From contig CM074185.1 of NCBI GenBank assembly GCA_037179385.1, positions 49,603,000-49,666,999 on the forward strand: DNA of 64,000 nucleotides. The letters are read 5' to 3'. Below the pieces are notes generated by a model. That model was not told the origin of the DNA, ran no database searches, and saw only the letters and a list, made by a program, of their open reading frames with translations. Source of the DNA: Holothuria scabra. Its lineage: Eukaryota; Echinodermata; Holothuroidea; Aspidochirotida; Holothuriidae. Each line of letters begins with the position of its first letter. Position 1 is the stretch's first letter. Below, one piece after another: positions 1 through 12,089 of this stretch. The position numbers and the translations under genes were made by a program.

Positions 1-609
1 AGTTAGTCCAGGATGCAATGTGATTTATTTCCTATAAGCATAGAGTATCATATGATGTAACACCATAAATGAGGTACAGTGTCAAGATACCATCTACAGT
101 ATAGTACTGTATGTCAAATCAAACTGAATTCAAAGTGGTAGACTACACTCAATGCTTTTATCTCACAACAATTCAGATAAAAAAGGTATGATGCTATTGA
201 AAACACATTGCCTCATCAAACCACTTAAAGAGTTCTGGTTCTGCACTGCACCCATAATGAACTACACGTGCAGCAAAAAGGTGTATAGAGTAGCGGCACA
301 GTTCTAAGTTCCACCAGTACCATTACTTCTCCAGATGTCATATCATAAAGAAATTTGGTACTGAATACAGGGTACAGTACCTTACTTGCAGTCTAAATTT
401 TTGAAGGATTCAATATTATAAAACTCTAACCAGGATACTGTATACACTTGGCTGATTAGTTATGTGCTGTATAAGAACTTTCTACAAAGAAAGTGTACCT
501 GACTTCTTTATGTACAGTACCAAATTTATAACTTCCTTTCCTTTGTTAAAGTAAATAGTCCACGTGTACAGCAGGCAGGGTGTTTACACCAGATCAAAGA
601 GCAATCAAT
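1..609. other. No gene seen
   Basis: AT-rich sequence with many short GTAC/TACAGTA words and stops in all frames. It lies 3' of the minus-strand exon at 655-950, so the right edge may include its 3' untranslated region. Nothing else is supported. Confidence 0.5.
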
Positions 610-615
610 TTTATT
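610..615 (-). promoter_or_regulatory. Polyadenylation signal AATAAA
   Basis: A canonical AATAAA on the minus strand (TTTATT on plus) lies about 40 bases 3' of the stop codon of the exon at 655-950. The position fits a short 3' UTR and supports that exon being the last of its gene. Confidence 0.5.
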
Positions 616-654
616 TAACTCTTGACAGACTAGCTGGTAGGCAGCATGTCTACT

Positions 655-950
655 TCACAAACTGTGGGCAATGCTGATTTCTTTAATGTAAGGTTTAGTG
701 AACTTCTTTCTTATTAAAACAATTTCTTCTTGCCTCCAGTCGTTCGCACTTAGTTTTTGAAGAGCTTTAACCCTTTCTGGACCATCATCGCCAAAAAGAG
801 TGCAACAACGGAAAAATGCCAGTCTCCATTTGATGAAAACTCTGTCCAGTGTTTCTTCCAGAGAAAATGGATTTATGTATGGAGCCACCCCTTTGTTAGT
901 AAGGTACCTTCTGACTGATGGTATGGTGTATGGGAAAATACAGATGTAGG
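655..950 (-). CDS. Probable last coding exon, unrecognised protein
   Basis: On the minus strand a frame opens after a plausible acceptor (pyrimidine-poor but ending ACTGTAG at 951-952) and runs 97 codons to TGA at 655-657. The frame would start inside a codon (two leading bases), so a previous exon beyond 952 is required; in-frame stops lie just upstream of the acceptor. The peptide begins YICIFPYTIPSVRRYLTN, is rich in basic and aromatic residues, holds FSLEETLDRVFIKWR and a Cys pair (FFRCC), and ends EISIAHSL. Its composition is protein-like and unlike the surrounding sequence. A polyadenylation signal follows at 610-615. I do not recognise the family. No upstream exon is identifiable within the window, so this is the C-terminal end only; it could also be a chance frame. 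Confidence 0.5.
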
Positions 951-952
951 CT

Positions 953-2638
953 ACAGTTAATCAACACTGGTCAAATCATCACATTGGGGGTTTTCCTTTC
1001 CTTTCGCAGAATTTTCATTGTTCTTTTGTTTTCAGTAGGCCTATACAACATTTGAAACAGAGAGATGGCGTAAACAATGTCAACCCCGAACCCCCTTATT
1101 AAATGATGAAAGTGTGGTCTTTTGAAACTCTACATGAGGAAATAATGGTTAAATGTTGATACACAGCAAGAACATATACAACAGTCAAACATTTTCACAT
1201 TCACAGAAAGGCAATTCCGTGAGAGAAAAGGTGTACCAAGATGGCTGTCTACTATGGCTATGGCTTTGTGTGAAAGTTTGTACTTGCTCAAGTAAATCAA
1301 CAGATTTTGCAATAAAGTTGAAATATCTATTAAATAATACAAAGTAAGGTCAAAATTACTACCCTTATTGCAGGATTATGATATTGTTTCCCATTCCAGT
1401 TAAACTTCTGTTCAAAATATTACAGCGTTGTCATCAAATCATACAAATTACAGCTTCAAAGCAGCCATCTTGGTGCATCATTTTTGCTCCAGACGGTAGC
1501 AACAATCTACGGATAGGACATGTACGCATTTCATGCTCATTGCAGTGTCCATATGTATGGAGGAAGTCTGTGGCAGTACCCCATTGTACAAAGTGGTACA
1601 GTAAGGCCTAAGATGAGTTACTGTAGCATGTACAGTAAGAGCATGGTCCTGACAGGGGACAGCTTGGGTAAATGACTCATTGCTCACTACTGTACATGCA
1701 CAACTATTACCATATTCCATGAGAGCACTGGATATGAATAAGTGTGCTATAGCTCTTACCTTTCTTCCAAACTGCATTCATGAGTTGCTGTTCTGATGTA
1801 TTCAAAGTAACGTTGAGGCAAACAAGTCCAATTAACAGGGTGCCAGATCGTAAAACAAGGCCTACTGGTAACTTAATGAATCTACGTTGCTTGAAAATCT
1901 CCCAATGCTTGTTTCTGTTGGTACACTATGTACAGGTAAACTTAGGAAGCTGTGGAAAGGAAAAGAATTGATGTTAAAAGCTGTAGATTATTTAATTAAA
2001 AAGACCCACAATATATGCACTGTAAGGAGTATTAGAGTTTGCTGTTAACCTTCAAGAGCCTTGAGTTAGAATAGTGAACTAGGATCCCAGTAAAAAGTAT
2101 GAAAGAAATCTTCCAGCCTACAAGATGTACATGGCTAATTAAAATACTAAGTATAAGCTGAGTATAGGCCTATATCGAAAAAGGAACCTACTGTACAGTA
2201 ACCCATATTTTATTCAGTCTACCATCATGATATAGCTTTGCAATTAATGTGCAGTATTATACAATCTCATTAGATTGTGCTACGGAAACAATTTTCTTAG
2301 TGCTCAGCGAAAAAAACCTACAACAAGTTGTGAATTTTTGCTGCAAGACACATACTTTGTTGTGTTCCTTTGAATCCCTTTGATCCTGCACATTTCGGAA
2401 TATCAAAACACAAGCATCAGCTGTACTGAAGAGTATAAAAAGAAGGCACTAACGGCTGTGCAGTTTATTGTCGTCTGTTGGAGACAGCTTTAACACTGTT
2501 CCTTGCAAGGAAGTTTTTGTAGTAATTTTTATAGTTTGGAAGTGATCTTAGGCCTAAGAGATAACTTGGGTTCTAATAAGGTTTACGTAACCAATTACGT
2601 GACCAGCGATAGCCTGATAGGGTTAGGGAAACGTACAC
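953..2638. other. Non-coding stretch, possibly intron of the 655-950 gene
   Basis: Only short overlapping frames on both strands, none with family resemblance or splice support. If the exon at 655-950 is real, this sequence is probably partly its upstream intron. Confidence 0.4.
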
Positions 2639-2646
2639 ATAGTAAC

Positions 2647-5215
2647 TTGGGATGCACCGGAACCAAAATTTTGGATCCAGCTGGAACCGGATTTCGCCGG
2701 AACCAACTTGAAATTGGGCCGGATTTTTTCCGGCCGGAACCGGATTTTTGCAATGCAGATGAATAAAGTGAAATTCAGGAAAGCAGAGAAACTCTGGGAT
2801 AGGAGTTTTCTGCTTTGTGACGTAATGTTTGTGAAGGACTAATGGGAAATGTCTATAAATTTGTCTTCAAGTGTTGTACCAGTGTATTTAACTAATTTTC
2901 TAACCAAAAATTGCAATATAATATAAAAAAGGCATGAAAAACTGTTCCTGTAGAAGCACAGCAAAACTGTTGCAAAGTGGGGCAAGTAAGAGCTCTTTGT
3001 ATTTTCCCTCCTGAAGTGTATTTGTAGAGAAAACTCCTGAGGGAATGTTTTGCATATCAGTTTGTTCTTTTTGAACTACAGTACATCACCACTTGTTCAA
3101 AAAAATTGTACAAATTATGTACTGTAGACCAGTAATACTTAGCAAAGAGAGTCCTTGGATAGTGATTATTGAATGGACTGCTCATATGTACTGTAAAAAG
3201 ATTCTAGGGTTAAGGTTTTTAACTATGTACAGCACCATTGTTTTATACACCTTTTCTAGTATTTAAATATGCCATGGTATAAAAAAACTGAAGCACATTT
3301 ATCATCAATAACTTTTTTGGCAGAGATACTGTATATCACACATTCTGACATTACTGTACGTATTATATGTTTGATAACATATTTAGTGGTCGACCTATTA
3401 TGCTATAATTGGTAATACCCAATTACTGATTAATTAATTAAACAATCGGCCCGATATCGATTATGAGAAAGAGGAAAATCAAATGTTTGTCTCAATAGCA
3501 CACGCCCCTTGCTTAGTGCACATCGTGTATACCGTAACCAGTTTAGGACAGAAAATATTGGGAATAGTTCCGTTCGTTTCACAAAAGGGAGATAATTTTT
3601 GTAGGGGTAATATTTTCAATTCAAAAGTGAAGACACAAATCAACTGTTAATACAACAGAATTGTTTGCAGTTGATGTCATATGCCCTTTGATAATTTAGT
3701 TCTAAGGCCAACATCATGCTCTGTCTAGTTTTCATCCCCCAATCATGTCGGAACATTTCCATTCTTTTACAGTACTGGATTGTTGAGCTGCTTTAATGTA
3801 CTGTAGCTACTCTCGAGCTCCCGTCTTAACCGACCCCATGTAGAGCAATCATAATAATCTTAGCAGTTCTGGACAGCAAAACAATTGCACCCGATTAATG
3901 TATCTTATGGTTCCTTTCAGATATAAATATCCCTGTATATTTTTAGCAGTTCTCTTCCAAAACTTACAACTTGTTTAAAAAGAATCTGCAACTGAAATGC
4001 ACGTAAGTCAGATCCCCACATAATCCACATAGGCAGATATTTGTGGTGCCATTTCTATGTGAATTTAGCATGAGACTCACCCAGCTTCGCTAGCTGGCTA
4101 TATAAGCCAGTCTGTTCTATGCGTATTGTGCAGAACAGTTTGTACAGCAACTTACGCGGTGCTTTCTGAGAGACAGCAAGGAATACACCTTGAATGCAAT
4201 TCTAAATCTAATTTCAGGTAAAACAAATGGGTTATAGCGGAAAATATCAAACAATCATTCCCATGGCAGGGGTTAAATTTATATGTTTGTGATTATCAAT
4301 GCATCTCGTTTTGGCGGGAAGTTAATGGATTGAGTATTTACAGGGTTTTTAACGAAACCAAGAGCCCTTTTTCAAGTATATTTAGCCCCTTTTTTCCAGT
4401 TTGCAAATAATCGGTGGCAATGATCGGTTGAATGGCAGAATTTTACCAATGCCAATTATTTACCGATGATGGAATAATCGACTAGATGTTGATTACTTAA
4501 CAGATGACCAGTCGAACACTCATCATATTGTGTATAATTGCGTGTGATTATTTATTAGGGACAGAAAACATTAATATTGACCTCATAGGCAACCTTAATT
4601 TGCAATGAGTAATGTCTTCTGAAATTCAAGATAAAACACATTTTCTGCTTGTACTACACAACTTTAATGGGCAAGTACAGTAAGTGTTAAAAAGTAAAAT
4701 AAAGTGAAGTGTTAAGGTGTGTATTTGTAGACAACCCAATGCAATTAAACTAAAACACTGCCTCGAATGATGTGACTCAGGTACAACTGTAATATGGATT
4801 ATCCATTTTGTACAGTACTACTGTGCACTGCAGTAGACTTATTTAAATTGCATGAAAGTTCATTTCATCCATTCAGTTTATTTCACATAGTTGGGGGAAT
4901 TTGAAGTTATACATGTACATGTAAATCAGCTACTTTTATAACTTTGTTGCCTGTTTGGTTCAGTCACTTTTAAGGGTTAAATAAAGGTGTTCAAATGTTA
5001 TACTGTAACATGCACTGATAAGCTATCATTTATGAATTTTAAATTAATGCTGAGGCAGTTACTGCTGTTTTCATGTTTGTTTTAACTCATGTACATAATG
5101 CTACCCAAGTTTACAGCAAAATCCGGTTCCGGCCGGATTTAAAAAAAATCCGGCCGGAACCAGAACCGGATATTTTTTCACTATCCGGCCAGACCAGATA
5201 TCCGGTGCATCCCTA
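2647..5215. mobile_element. hAT-like non-autonomous DNA transposon, 2.57 kb
   Basis: The left end TTGGGATGCACCGG and the right end (read in reverse complement TAGGGATGCACCGG) form terminal inverted repeats. The flanks ATAGTAAC (2639-2646) and ATAGTAAG (5216-5223) agree at 7 of 8 positions, the target duplication length of hAT elements. Both ends are followed inward by repeated CCGGAACCGGA words. No transposase frame is present, so it must have moved with a transposase supplied elsewhere. A second element (3384-4521) is nested inside and enlarges it. Confidence 0.8.
3384..4521. mobile_element. Second hAT-like element nested in the first
   Basis: The left end TAGTGGTCGAC and the right end (reverse complement GAGTGTTCGAC) are imperfect inverted repeats. 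Flanks AACATATT (3376-3383) and ATCATATT (4522-4529) agree at 7 of 8 bases. Subterminal words such as ATAATCGGTAA recur in inverted orientation near both ends. There is no coding frame. Insertion into the 2647-5215 element makes this the younger of the two. Confidence 0.6.
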
Positions 5216-5223
5216 ATAGTAAG

Positions 5224-6884
5224 CCTGCTTACTAACACTCAAAGGTGTTTGTGTTAATACTTTCAAAACATAAACTGGAAATATCAACCAATCAGAGCCT
5301 TTATTTATAGTATTCTCTTGCACATCCCAAAAATGACGTCTTTGTTGTGAAATTTGCTTGCTCTAGTGTGCATGTCCTATGGCATTTTCACCGACAAGAT
5401 ATGTACATTCCTACATAACCAGCCTTGTGTTGACATCCAACCATTCCCCCATACAGATTTCGATATGAAACTTCGTAGCTTGTGCGGGTGGCATTTTGGG
5501 GCAAACCCCCCCAAGATTCAAGATTTTAAACCAAGGGGGGGAATACTCCCCTGAAATTTTTGAGCTGACCCTAATCCTGGCTCCACGATCCTTTCACACA
5601 GTGAGGCTGTAGGGAAATTTTGCCCTTGAAGCAGACAAAAACACACACTTGAGGCCCATTGACATTGCTCTCGGCGTGAAAGCATCAGTTTTGCTGGTAG
5701 AACAAGCTGGTGGAACATGCCATGTAAGAAAAGGGTTCAATAAAAATCTGCACATTTGTTTATACTCAAAATAGAAAAAATGCAAATTGTGCTTTTAGAC
5801 CCTTCCTAGGCCTATAGCAAAGGTGTTTTTCTCATAGGCTTCTCTTTAAACTTTCTGATTATTTGGTGCATGTAGAAATTTTGCTGTGCATGTAGATTTT
5901 TTGACCTACGTGCACCAGTGCATGCAGAAAAAAAATCATAAATCGAACCCTGAGGCCTAGGCTAAATCAGTTAGTAGGGTTGTAGCAGAAAATCCGCAAC
6001 TGCTTCCAGGTATCATTTTGTAGCGTTTTTTATGATCTTTCCATTTCCGAAGAAAAAAAAAATGATTTTTTGCTCAGCCCCGATGCACGCTCGATTTAAA
6101 TGAAGCAGCCCATTGATTGATCCCTGCCTTCATCTTTTGTACTGAGCCGACATTGATATGGGTATGAACCCATTCTTCAGCTTAGCAACAAGGGATTTCC
6201 CACCAATATGCTTACGACAGTACTGCATTGTATATCTGTATGTGCAATACTGAAGTACGGTTAGTAAATTATGTACCTGTGTACGTGTGCGTAAGCACGT
6301 GTAAGGATTGCTATAGCATGGACTGTGTGTAAGCAGGCTATGTACAACTTGTTAATGCATGCTACGTACACAGAACGCAAGCTATCATGACACGGACACG
6401 TGATCACTGAGTGTCTTGCCTAGTAGTAGTAACGTTGCATATTCACGCCGTCACATCTGGTGTACCTAACACATTCATGAATAATCAAAGCGTCTGAGTG
6501 AGCAGTTACGATGTTGTTTTTGACTAACTTTTGCAGGCAAATCATAACACAGAAGCATACGGAGATTTGGAGAAATCATAAGGATAAATGGAGACATAAA
6601 ATCGTCTATATTTTGAAAAGTACAGGTCGGATTTTGATAAAATTTGGCATGGTTGCTTAGAAAATGGTATTTAACAATGTGAATCAGTCAAAAACTTGAA
6701 GTTTGATATTTTTCGTGTACTGTAGCCGTATTTTAGTGCGACAACCCTACGGTTAGGTTAGGCTATGTACAATTAGGCCGGGCCTATAACCAACCTTTGT
6801 TTACAAAGTTATGAACATTTCAAAATACATAGGCTAGGCCTGAGTTGAAATAGGCTACGTTCAAGTTTTTCCTGAAGCCTTCTA
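5224..6884. other. Non-coding stretch
   Basis: Short overlapping frames only. Around 5490-5560 there is a C- and G-run-rich block (CCCCCCC, GGGGGGG) like the ends of hAT derivatives elsewhere in the window, but no matching second end was found. Confidence 0.4.
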
Positions 6885-7556
6885 GGCAGTGAGCAGCAGC
6901 TGCTGCTAGGGCTAATAGGGTGCTTGGTTTAATCAAGAGGAATTTCAGCAATTTCAGTAAAGATATTGTGCTAAATCTTTATAAGCAGTTGGTTAGGCCA
7001 CATCTTGATTATGCTGTGCAGGCATTGAACCCTTTTTGTGAAAAGGACAAGTTTATTTTAGAGCAGGTTCAGAGGAGGGCCACACAGCTTATTCACAATG
7101 TGCGTAACCTCCCTTATCAAAATAGGCTCAATTGTCTAGGACTTACTTCTCTCGAGTTAAGAAGGATTAGAGGGGATATGCTGCAGGTTTTCAAGTTCCT
7201 TTCTGGTTATGATTCTCTGTCTAACTGTAACTACTTAGAGATTTGTGCTGATCCCTGTGTTCGTGGCCATAATAAGAAGCTGGTAAAATTTTTCTCTAGA
7301 CTTGACATCAGAAAGTTCAGTTTCTCTCATAGGGTTGTCAATGAGTGGAACAGTCTCCCTGAGTGGGTTGTTAATTCCACTTCAGTCAACTGCTTCAAGA
7401 TTAACATTGACAAGTCTGTGACAGTGGCAGGATCTGATTGTATTGGGTTTGTTTAGTCTTTGTTTGGATTAGGTGTTGGTTTTGGGTCTGTTCTATAGGG
7501 CATCTTATGGGGTTTTTACCCTCCTTTGCCCTAAAACTTGTTATGTTATGTTATTT
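6885..7556 (+). mobile_element. 5'-truncated CR1-like retrotransposon, 3' end only
   Basis: An open frame at 6920-7456 (178 residues) matches the C-terminal part of a non-LTR reverse transcriptase polyprotein: the thumb region with NLYKQLVRPHLDYA, EQVQRRATQLI and LELRRIRGDMLQVFKF, then the terminal FSHRVVNEWNSLPEWVVNS motif typical of CR1-group elements. The catalytic fingers and palm are missing, so it cannot act alone. The frame lacks its own start context; homology with the copy at 12822-14802 begins near 6885. A short 3' UTR (GGGCATCTTATGGGG and CCTCCTTTGCCCT) leads to a short TTATG tail at about 7540-7556, the same 3' end as the other copy. The intact 178-codon frame suggests a less decayed copy. 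Confidence 0.85.
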
Positions 7557-9437
7557 ACAAACAACTTGAAATCGTTTCAACTTGCCTAACTAAACTAAAC
7601 AAATCAGTTCATCTTACACTTACAGTATAAAACGGAGAAGTTTTGACGCAGGGCCATTTTGACTAGTCACTGAACGTGACCGTATAATCCGCTCCTTGTA
7701 GTCACTCCTTACCAGAAATGAAGTGTATAGCATAGGAACGTAATGCTGGGTCCTGTTCAAGGGCTAATTTTGACCAACGTCAGGGATGTTTTGGTACGGG
7801 GACGTTTTAGTCTGGGGACGTTTCAGGGAATAATTAGGCTAAGTGTTCAAATTTTGCATAGCAATTTTGCTGTTTCAGAGCTCTTCAATCACAAAGTCAC
7901 TTAGCCTACAACCAATACGTTTAATGTAGTATATCTGCTACACAATTTTGTTTTTGTATAGGCCTAGCAATTTGTCCATTTTGTGTAGCAAAATGCGATG
8001 CGATATGGGATAAATTATTCCCTGCGTTTTGACTGGTAAGCCATAGTAATAGTAGTAGGCTTCGGCCTAAGTACTGTAGTATTACTATTAGCCTAGCCTA
8101 AATTAGGGATAACGTAGGCTAGGCCTAGTATAGTAGCCTAGCCTAGTCCTATAGTACTAGCCTAGCCTAAGTTAGTAACTCACTAAGGCCTAGCCTGCAC
8201 TGTAGTGTTAGGCCTAGTAGTACGATTACGAGTAAGGGCTTGGATTGGATGATCTTCTCAACGTTTCACCCCTAGCCTAATTTATTGATAAATCTTACTG
8301 AAATTCATATTAATGCCTAGGCCTAAAAACGTTCTTGATGCATACCTGGTAGTGGTTCCCTGCCGTATGCGTAACAGTTACAGTCGGCTAGTAGTAGTTA
8401 TACATACCTACCCTATTAAGTAGGCTAACGTTAGGCCTAATGTTAAGTTTTTATTTTTAACGAGCCTAGTATAACACTGTATGCTATCTTAGAGTAGGAT
8501 AATAGGAACGTTCCTAGGCTATATCCTGCTCCATGTACAATACATACAGAGTCGAAAATCGCCATGCTATAAAGACTAGCCTACGTCAAGTCTTGTAATT
8601 TTTTTCCGAGGACGAATGGGGATAACTTCGCCAATGGAAGGGCCAATGATGATCCTAGCCAGGTATACCGTTGCACAGTACACCAGGTTTCGTGAATTGA
8701 TAAAAAAACAAAAAGAAGAGGGCAATCCACGGAGTTGCATATCTCATCGCTAACATGTGCACAAGTTGGTTACAGAACTTGAACTATTTATGTGCTGGAA
8801 GTTTTATCTGTGCTGAATTTTATGCTACAGTAGAATGTCATTGACAAAAATTACCATACTAAAGCTGCATGCACAATCCTTTGAAATTCCTATTTGAAGT
8901 CCATTTGGGAATTTTTTTTTTCGTTCCAAGGGACGGAAGTTTTTTTTCGTAAGACAGCGAGGGGAAAGAATATGGCACAGACCAATCAAGTTCTTGGAAC
9001 TATAGGCGCACCCCTTATTCAAAAACAAAAAAAAAACATCATTTGGATATTTGAATTCTGACACCGGATTATAAAAGAACTGGAGAAGGGCTACCCAATT
9101 TTTGTAACGGTTGCCCTTTCAATCCAGTAGGTCTATCTAAGATTTTGGAACAAATTTATTTTTAAGATGTTGGTATCCCCTTGCAACACTCTAAAGAAAA
9201 CTAGCTTGACTTTTACACTTAACTGGTACGGATATGAACGCAACGATTAAAAAAGGAAGACGCTTTCGCGGACGCTTCAGACAAGTGCGTAGTTGTTATT
9301 ATTCAGGCACTAGCTGTATGAGCGTATTCTCCATCTTGACGCGACAGCAAACTTCACGTGTGCCCCGGATCGCTGATATGCGCATCATGTGCGTCTTAAT
9401 TAAAAAACTGGGTGTGTGCGCCATGTTGAAAGCGTGG
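7557..9437. other. Non-coding stretch rich in TAGGCCTA words
   Basis: No supported gene. At 8050-8220 the words GCCTAG, TAGGCCTA and CCTAGCCTA recur many times in degenerate tandem fashion on both strands. Elsewhere there are homopolymer runs (for example T runs near 8915 and 8941) and no recognisable element ends. Confidence 0.5.
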
Positions 9438-9717
9438 TGTTAGAAGATTTCCGGCCGACGCACAAACCTTTTCTGCGCACTGGCCGGTGGCGAATCCTAG
9501 CCCGTGGCAAGGAAATTGTCACGTACCTTTTTTGGCGATGCTTCAAAACCGCCAAGTTTTCAGGGCACTAATATGTAAGATAGGTAGGCCCTATGCCTAA
9601 CCTAATGTTAGTCACCCACAGTTTCATATCTTGGGTTATTCCTTGCCACGGGCTAGGATTCGCCACAGGCCAGTACGCAGAAAAGATTAATGTGTCGGCC
9701 AAAAATCTTCTAAAGTA
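9438..9717. repeat. Foldback element with about 73-bp arms
   Basis: The arm at about 9440-9511 is the inverted complement of about 9641-9715; shared blocks include GTGGCGAATCCTAGCCCGTG and TTTTCTGCG. About 130 bases lie between the arms. It would fold into a long hairpin and looks like a small foldback or MITE-type element. No coding potential was seen. Confidence 0.75.
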
Positions 9718-10559
9718 AGTTCCTCGGTAACTGTTCTTAGGGTACACCTTGACATAAAGTGAATGATTTCCCTACTAACTTATGTCCATAAATACCGACA
9801 TACGACGTTTTGAATTCCCAATTACAGGCCAGGCTCAGCCCATTTGAAATTCGAACTAATGCGCAAAAACGTATGTGAACGCGTCTCAAAAATGGGTACC
9901 AGGGAGCCAGGCTCACAATCATCGAATCATGTGCATGGTAACGCGTGCTAGTGCATACATAATTGCAAACACTGGTGCTACAATAGCAGTGAGCGTGGCC
10001 ACTGACTACATTGTGAATTGTGCATTGCGCGGTGACTGCTTAGTATTCGCAATAGCATCTTCATCAAACAGCTCATAGGGTAAAGACGCGCTCGTTGTGG
10101 GGACGCGCTTGTTTTGGTCTGCCCACACATATTCATTGCTGTTCTTTATAACGACCGAACCGCGTCTTTCTTGCAATAAAACAGAACTATTTTTACCCGC
10201 GCGCATAAACACACGAACATATTGGCCAATGATTTGCTCCGAATCCCCACCATGGTCTGCGCCTTCCACTCTGTATGTTGGACTCTGTATTGTGATGCAA
10301 TCGTTTTCATGAGGTTGCTAAGATAACATAACTTTACCGAACGTATTAGCTCCACATCTAGATGCGCGCCGTAGGGCAGGGTTTGTGCCGCCAATTGCGA
10401 AATAAAAGTCAGGCGAGGTGTTGCGGCATTTTTCGAAATTGTATTTTGAACGCAGTTTTCCTTCGAATATCATTTATGCCGAATTGTACGGGTTTTTTTA
10501 ATGGGGTGTGAGATGATATTTGTAAAATACTGTATCTAATCTTGCAATAGCCTTCACAA
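9718..10559. other. Non-coding stretch
   Basis: Several overlapping short frames in both orientations with no family resemblance. GC is higher than in the flanks and CpG words (CGCGTC, GCGCGC) are frequent between 10020 and 10390. A CpG-rich regulatory patch is possible but nothing shows it directly. Confidence 0.35.
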
Positions 10560-11440
10560 AAGTTTTTGTGGCCGTGTCATGCCCACTTTAACCTTTGACA
10601 ATCTGTAACGTGAACTATGTCCTTGGTTGCCATGACAACCTCACATATCGGTACAACTTACAGTATCATTCCTAGGCTATTACACTTAAACTTTCAGATT
10701 TGTGGGATGCGTCCGTTAAGAGTATAAGTGAATACAATAAAAAGTATGTGACCCCCTGTCACGTGACCTTTGACATTGGTTGCCATGGAAACTACATATT
10801 TTGGTAGAACTAGTCTACCCTATTATACTTGTGAAGTTTCATGTAAAATAAAGGTTTTCTTTTGAGCTTTTAGTACAAAATAGGGGGAAAAAGTGTTTTT
10901 TTGCAAAATGTGACCTTTGACCTCTGACCTTTGACCTTTTCTTCCGAGGGTCTAGGAGACACAAGTTCCCACCCTGGGGTACCCACCTACCAATTTTGAA
11001 AAGAATCGGTCCAGCCCACTAGGAGGAGTTTGAGGGACAAAAACGTTGTTTTACGAACAAATTATCACTTGAAAATTTTTTGGTCCACTCTACCACTTGA
11101 CCTTTGACATCTGTTGCTATGGCAACCACATATTTTGGTAGGTCTAGATTCAATCAGCGTATGTGTGAAGTTTCGTGTCAGGGGAACGTTTCGTTTTTGA
11201 AATATAGCAGAGAATGTGATTTTCACCGAATTTGACCTTTGACCTGTAACCTTTGACCTTCACTTCCGGTTGTGTATCAAAATGCAATTGTTCCACCTGA
11301 GGTACCATCCTACCAAGTTTGAAGAAAATCGGCCGAGCCGTTTACAAGATATTAAGAAAACAAAATTGGACACACACACACACACACACCAACACACACA
11401 CACACACGGACAGGTTTTGACCCCTCTCTCAGCCATGGAC
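10560..11440. repeat. Degenerate tandem repeat with AGGTCA direct repeats and (CA)n tail
   Basis: Diverged units recur with spacings of roughly 180 and 330 bases, each with TGACCTTTGACAT, then GTTGCCATGG-AAC and ACATATTTTGGTAG (near 10590, 10765 and 11100). Three perfect copies of TGACCTTTGACCT (10911-10923, 10925-10937, 11233-11245) are in reverse complement AGGTCA-A-AGGTCA, the DR1 site bound by RXR/HNF4-type nuclear receptors. The GTTGCCATGGAAAC words resemble RFX X-boxes. The array ends in a (CA)n run (about 11370-11407). Binding is not shown; these are sequence matches inside a repeat. Confidence 0.65.
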
Positions 11441-11816
11441 CTTCAGTCACCCCGGGGTACCTCACCATGGGTTAGACCTCGAGACTAGTAACCTGGGAAA
11501 ATTTACCGTTACCATGGCAACCATTGCGATTTAAGCTGGCATTGCCATATATAGCCCAATAGGCAAAGTGACTACAATATCTCATCCTCCTCACGGAGCG
11601 ATGAGATAACAACAAACCCCCGCATCAGTCCTGGGAATAAAAATTAGACCTTCATGTGAGGCAGGTAGAGGTGCAAAATCCTGCTCTATGCCCCCTGAAG
11701 TACAGTACGCTTGGGTGATAGGTTTTTCTCTGGTTCTCCTCTGCAGTGGGGAAAAGTGGGTATATACTGGGGTGGATCTGGATCGGGAAAAATACTGCAC
11801 AACACACCTGGTGGAG
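11441..11816. other. Non-coding stretch
   Basis: No supported gene. It separates the AGGTCA-rich array from a minus-strand retrotransposon remnant and may contain the 3' UTR of that remnant. Confidence 0.35.
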
Positions 11817-12086
11817 TCAAACGTGCAGGGTTGAGTGTCCGCACGTACTTAATCGTCCCGTCTGAGGATTCTCAAGCCAGGCTGTGCTCTTGAACTGCTT
11901 GGGGTCCTCGAGATTTGTAATGTTCTGGGGGAGTAGGTTCTGCAGTCTCTGACGGTCCGAGGAAAAAAAACTGTATTTGTAGCAGTCCTTATTGGTTGGC
12001 ATATTTGTAAAGCTATTAGAGTGGTGATGCCTGGAGGGCCGCCGGACCGGTTGTAGGTTGTTGATTGGCAAGGCTAGGAGGCCCAA
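11817..12086 (-). pseudogene. C-terminal remnant of a non-LTR retrotransposon polyprotein
   Basis: An 89-codon minus-strand frame reads LGLLALPINNLQPV, RRPSRHHHSNSF, then CYKYSFFSSDRQRLQNLLPQ and ITNLEDPKQFKSTAW. The order histidine-rich loop, YSFF, W/L-N-LP, then a short helix ending in FKS is the usual terminal segment of CR1/Jockey-type reverse transcriptase polyproteins (commonly YSFFPRT..WN.LP). The typical WN before LP is changed to LQN, a sign of decay. The 5' side is cut at a poly-G run (12100-12113) and no palm domain is found. It is a different family from the copies at 6885 and 12822. Confidence 0.7.
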
Positions 12087-12089
12087 TCT

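Noticed and set aside
10006..10394. Overlapping frames of 82-87 codons in a CpG-rich patch
   Set aside because: Frames exist on both strands, no motif or splice support; higher GC alone lengthens chance frames.
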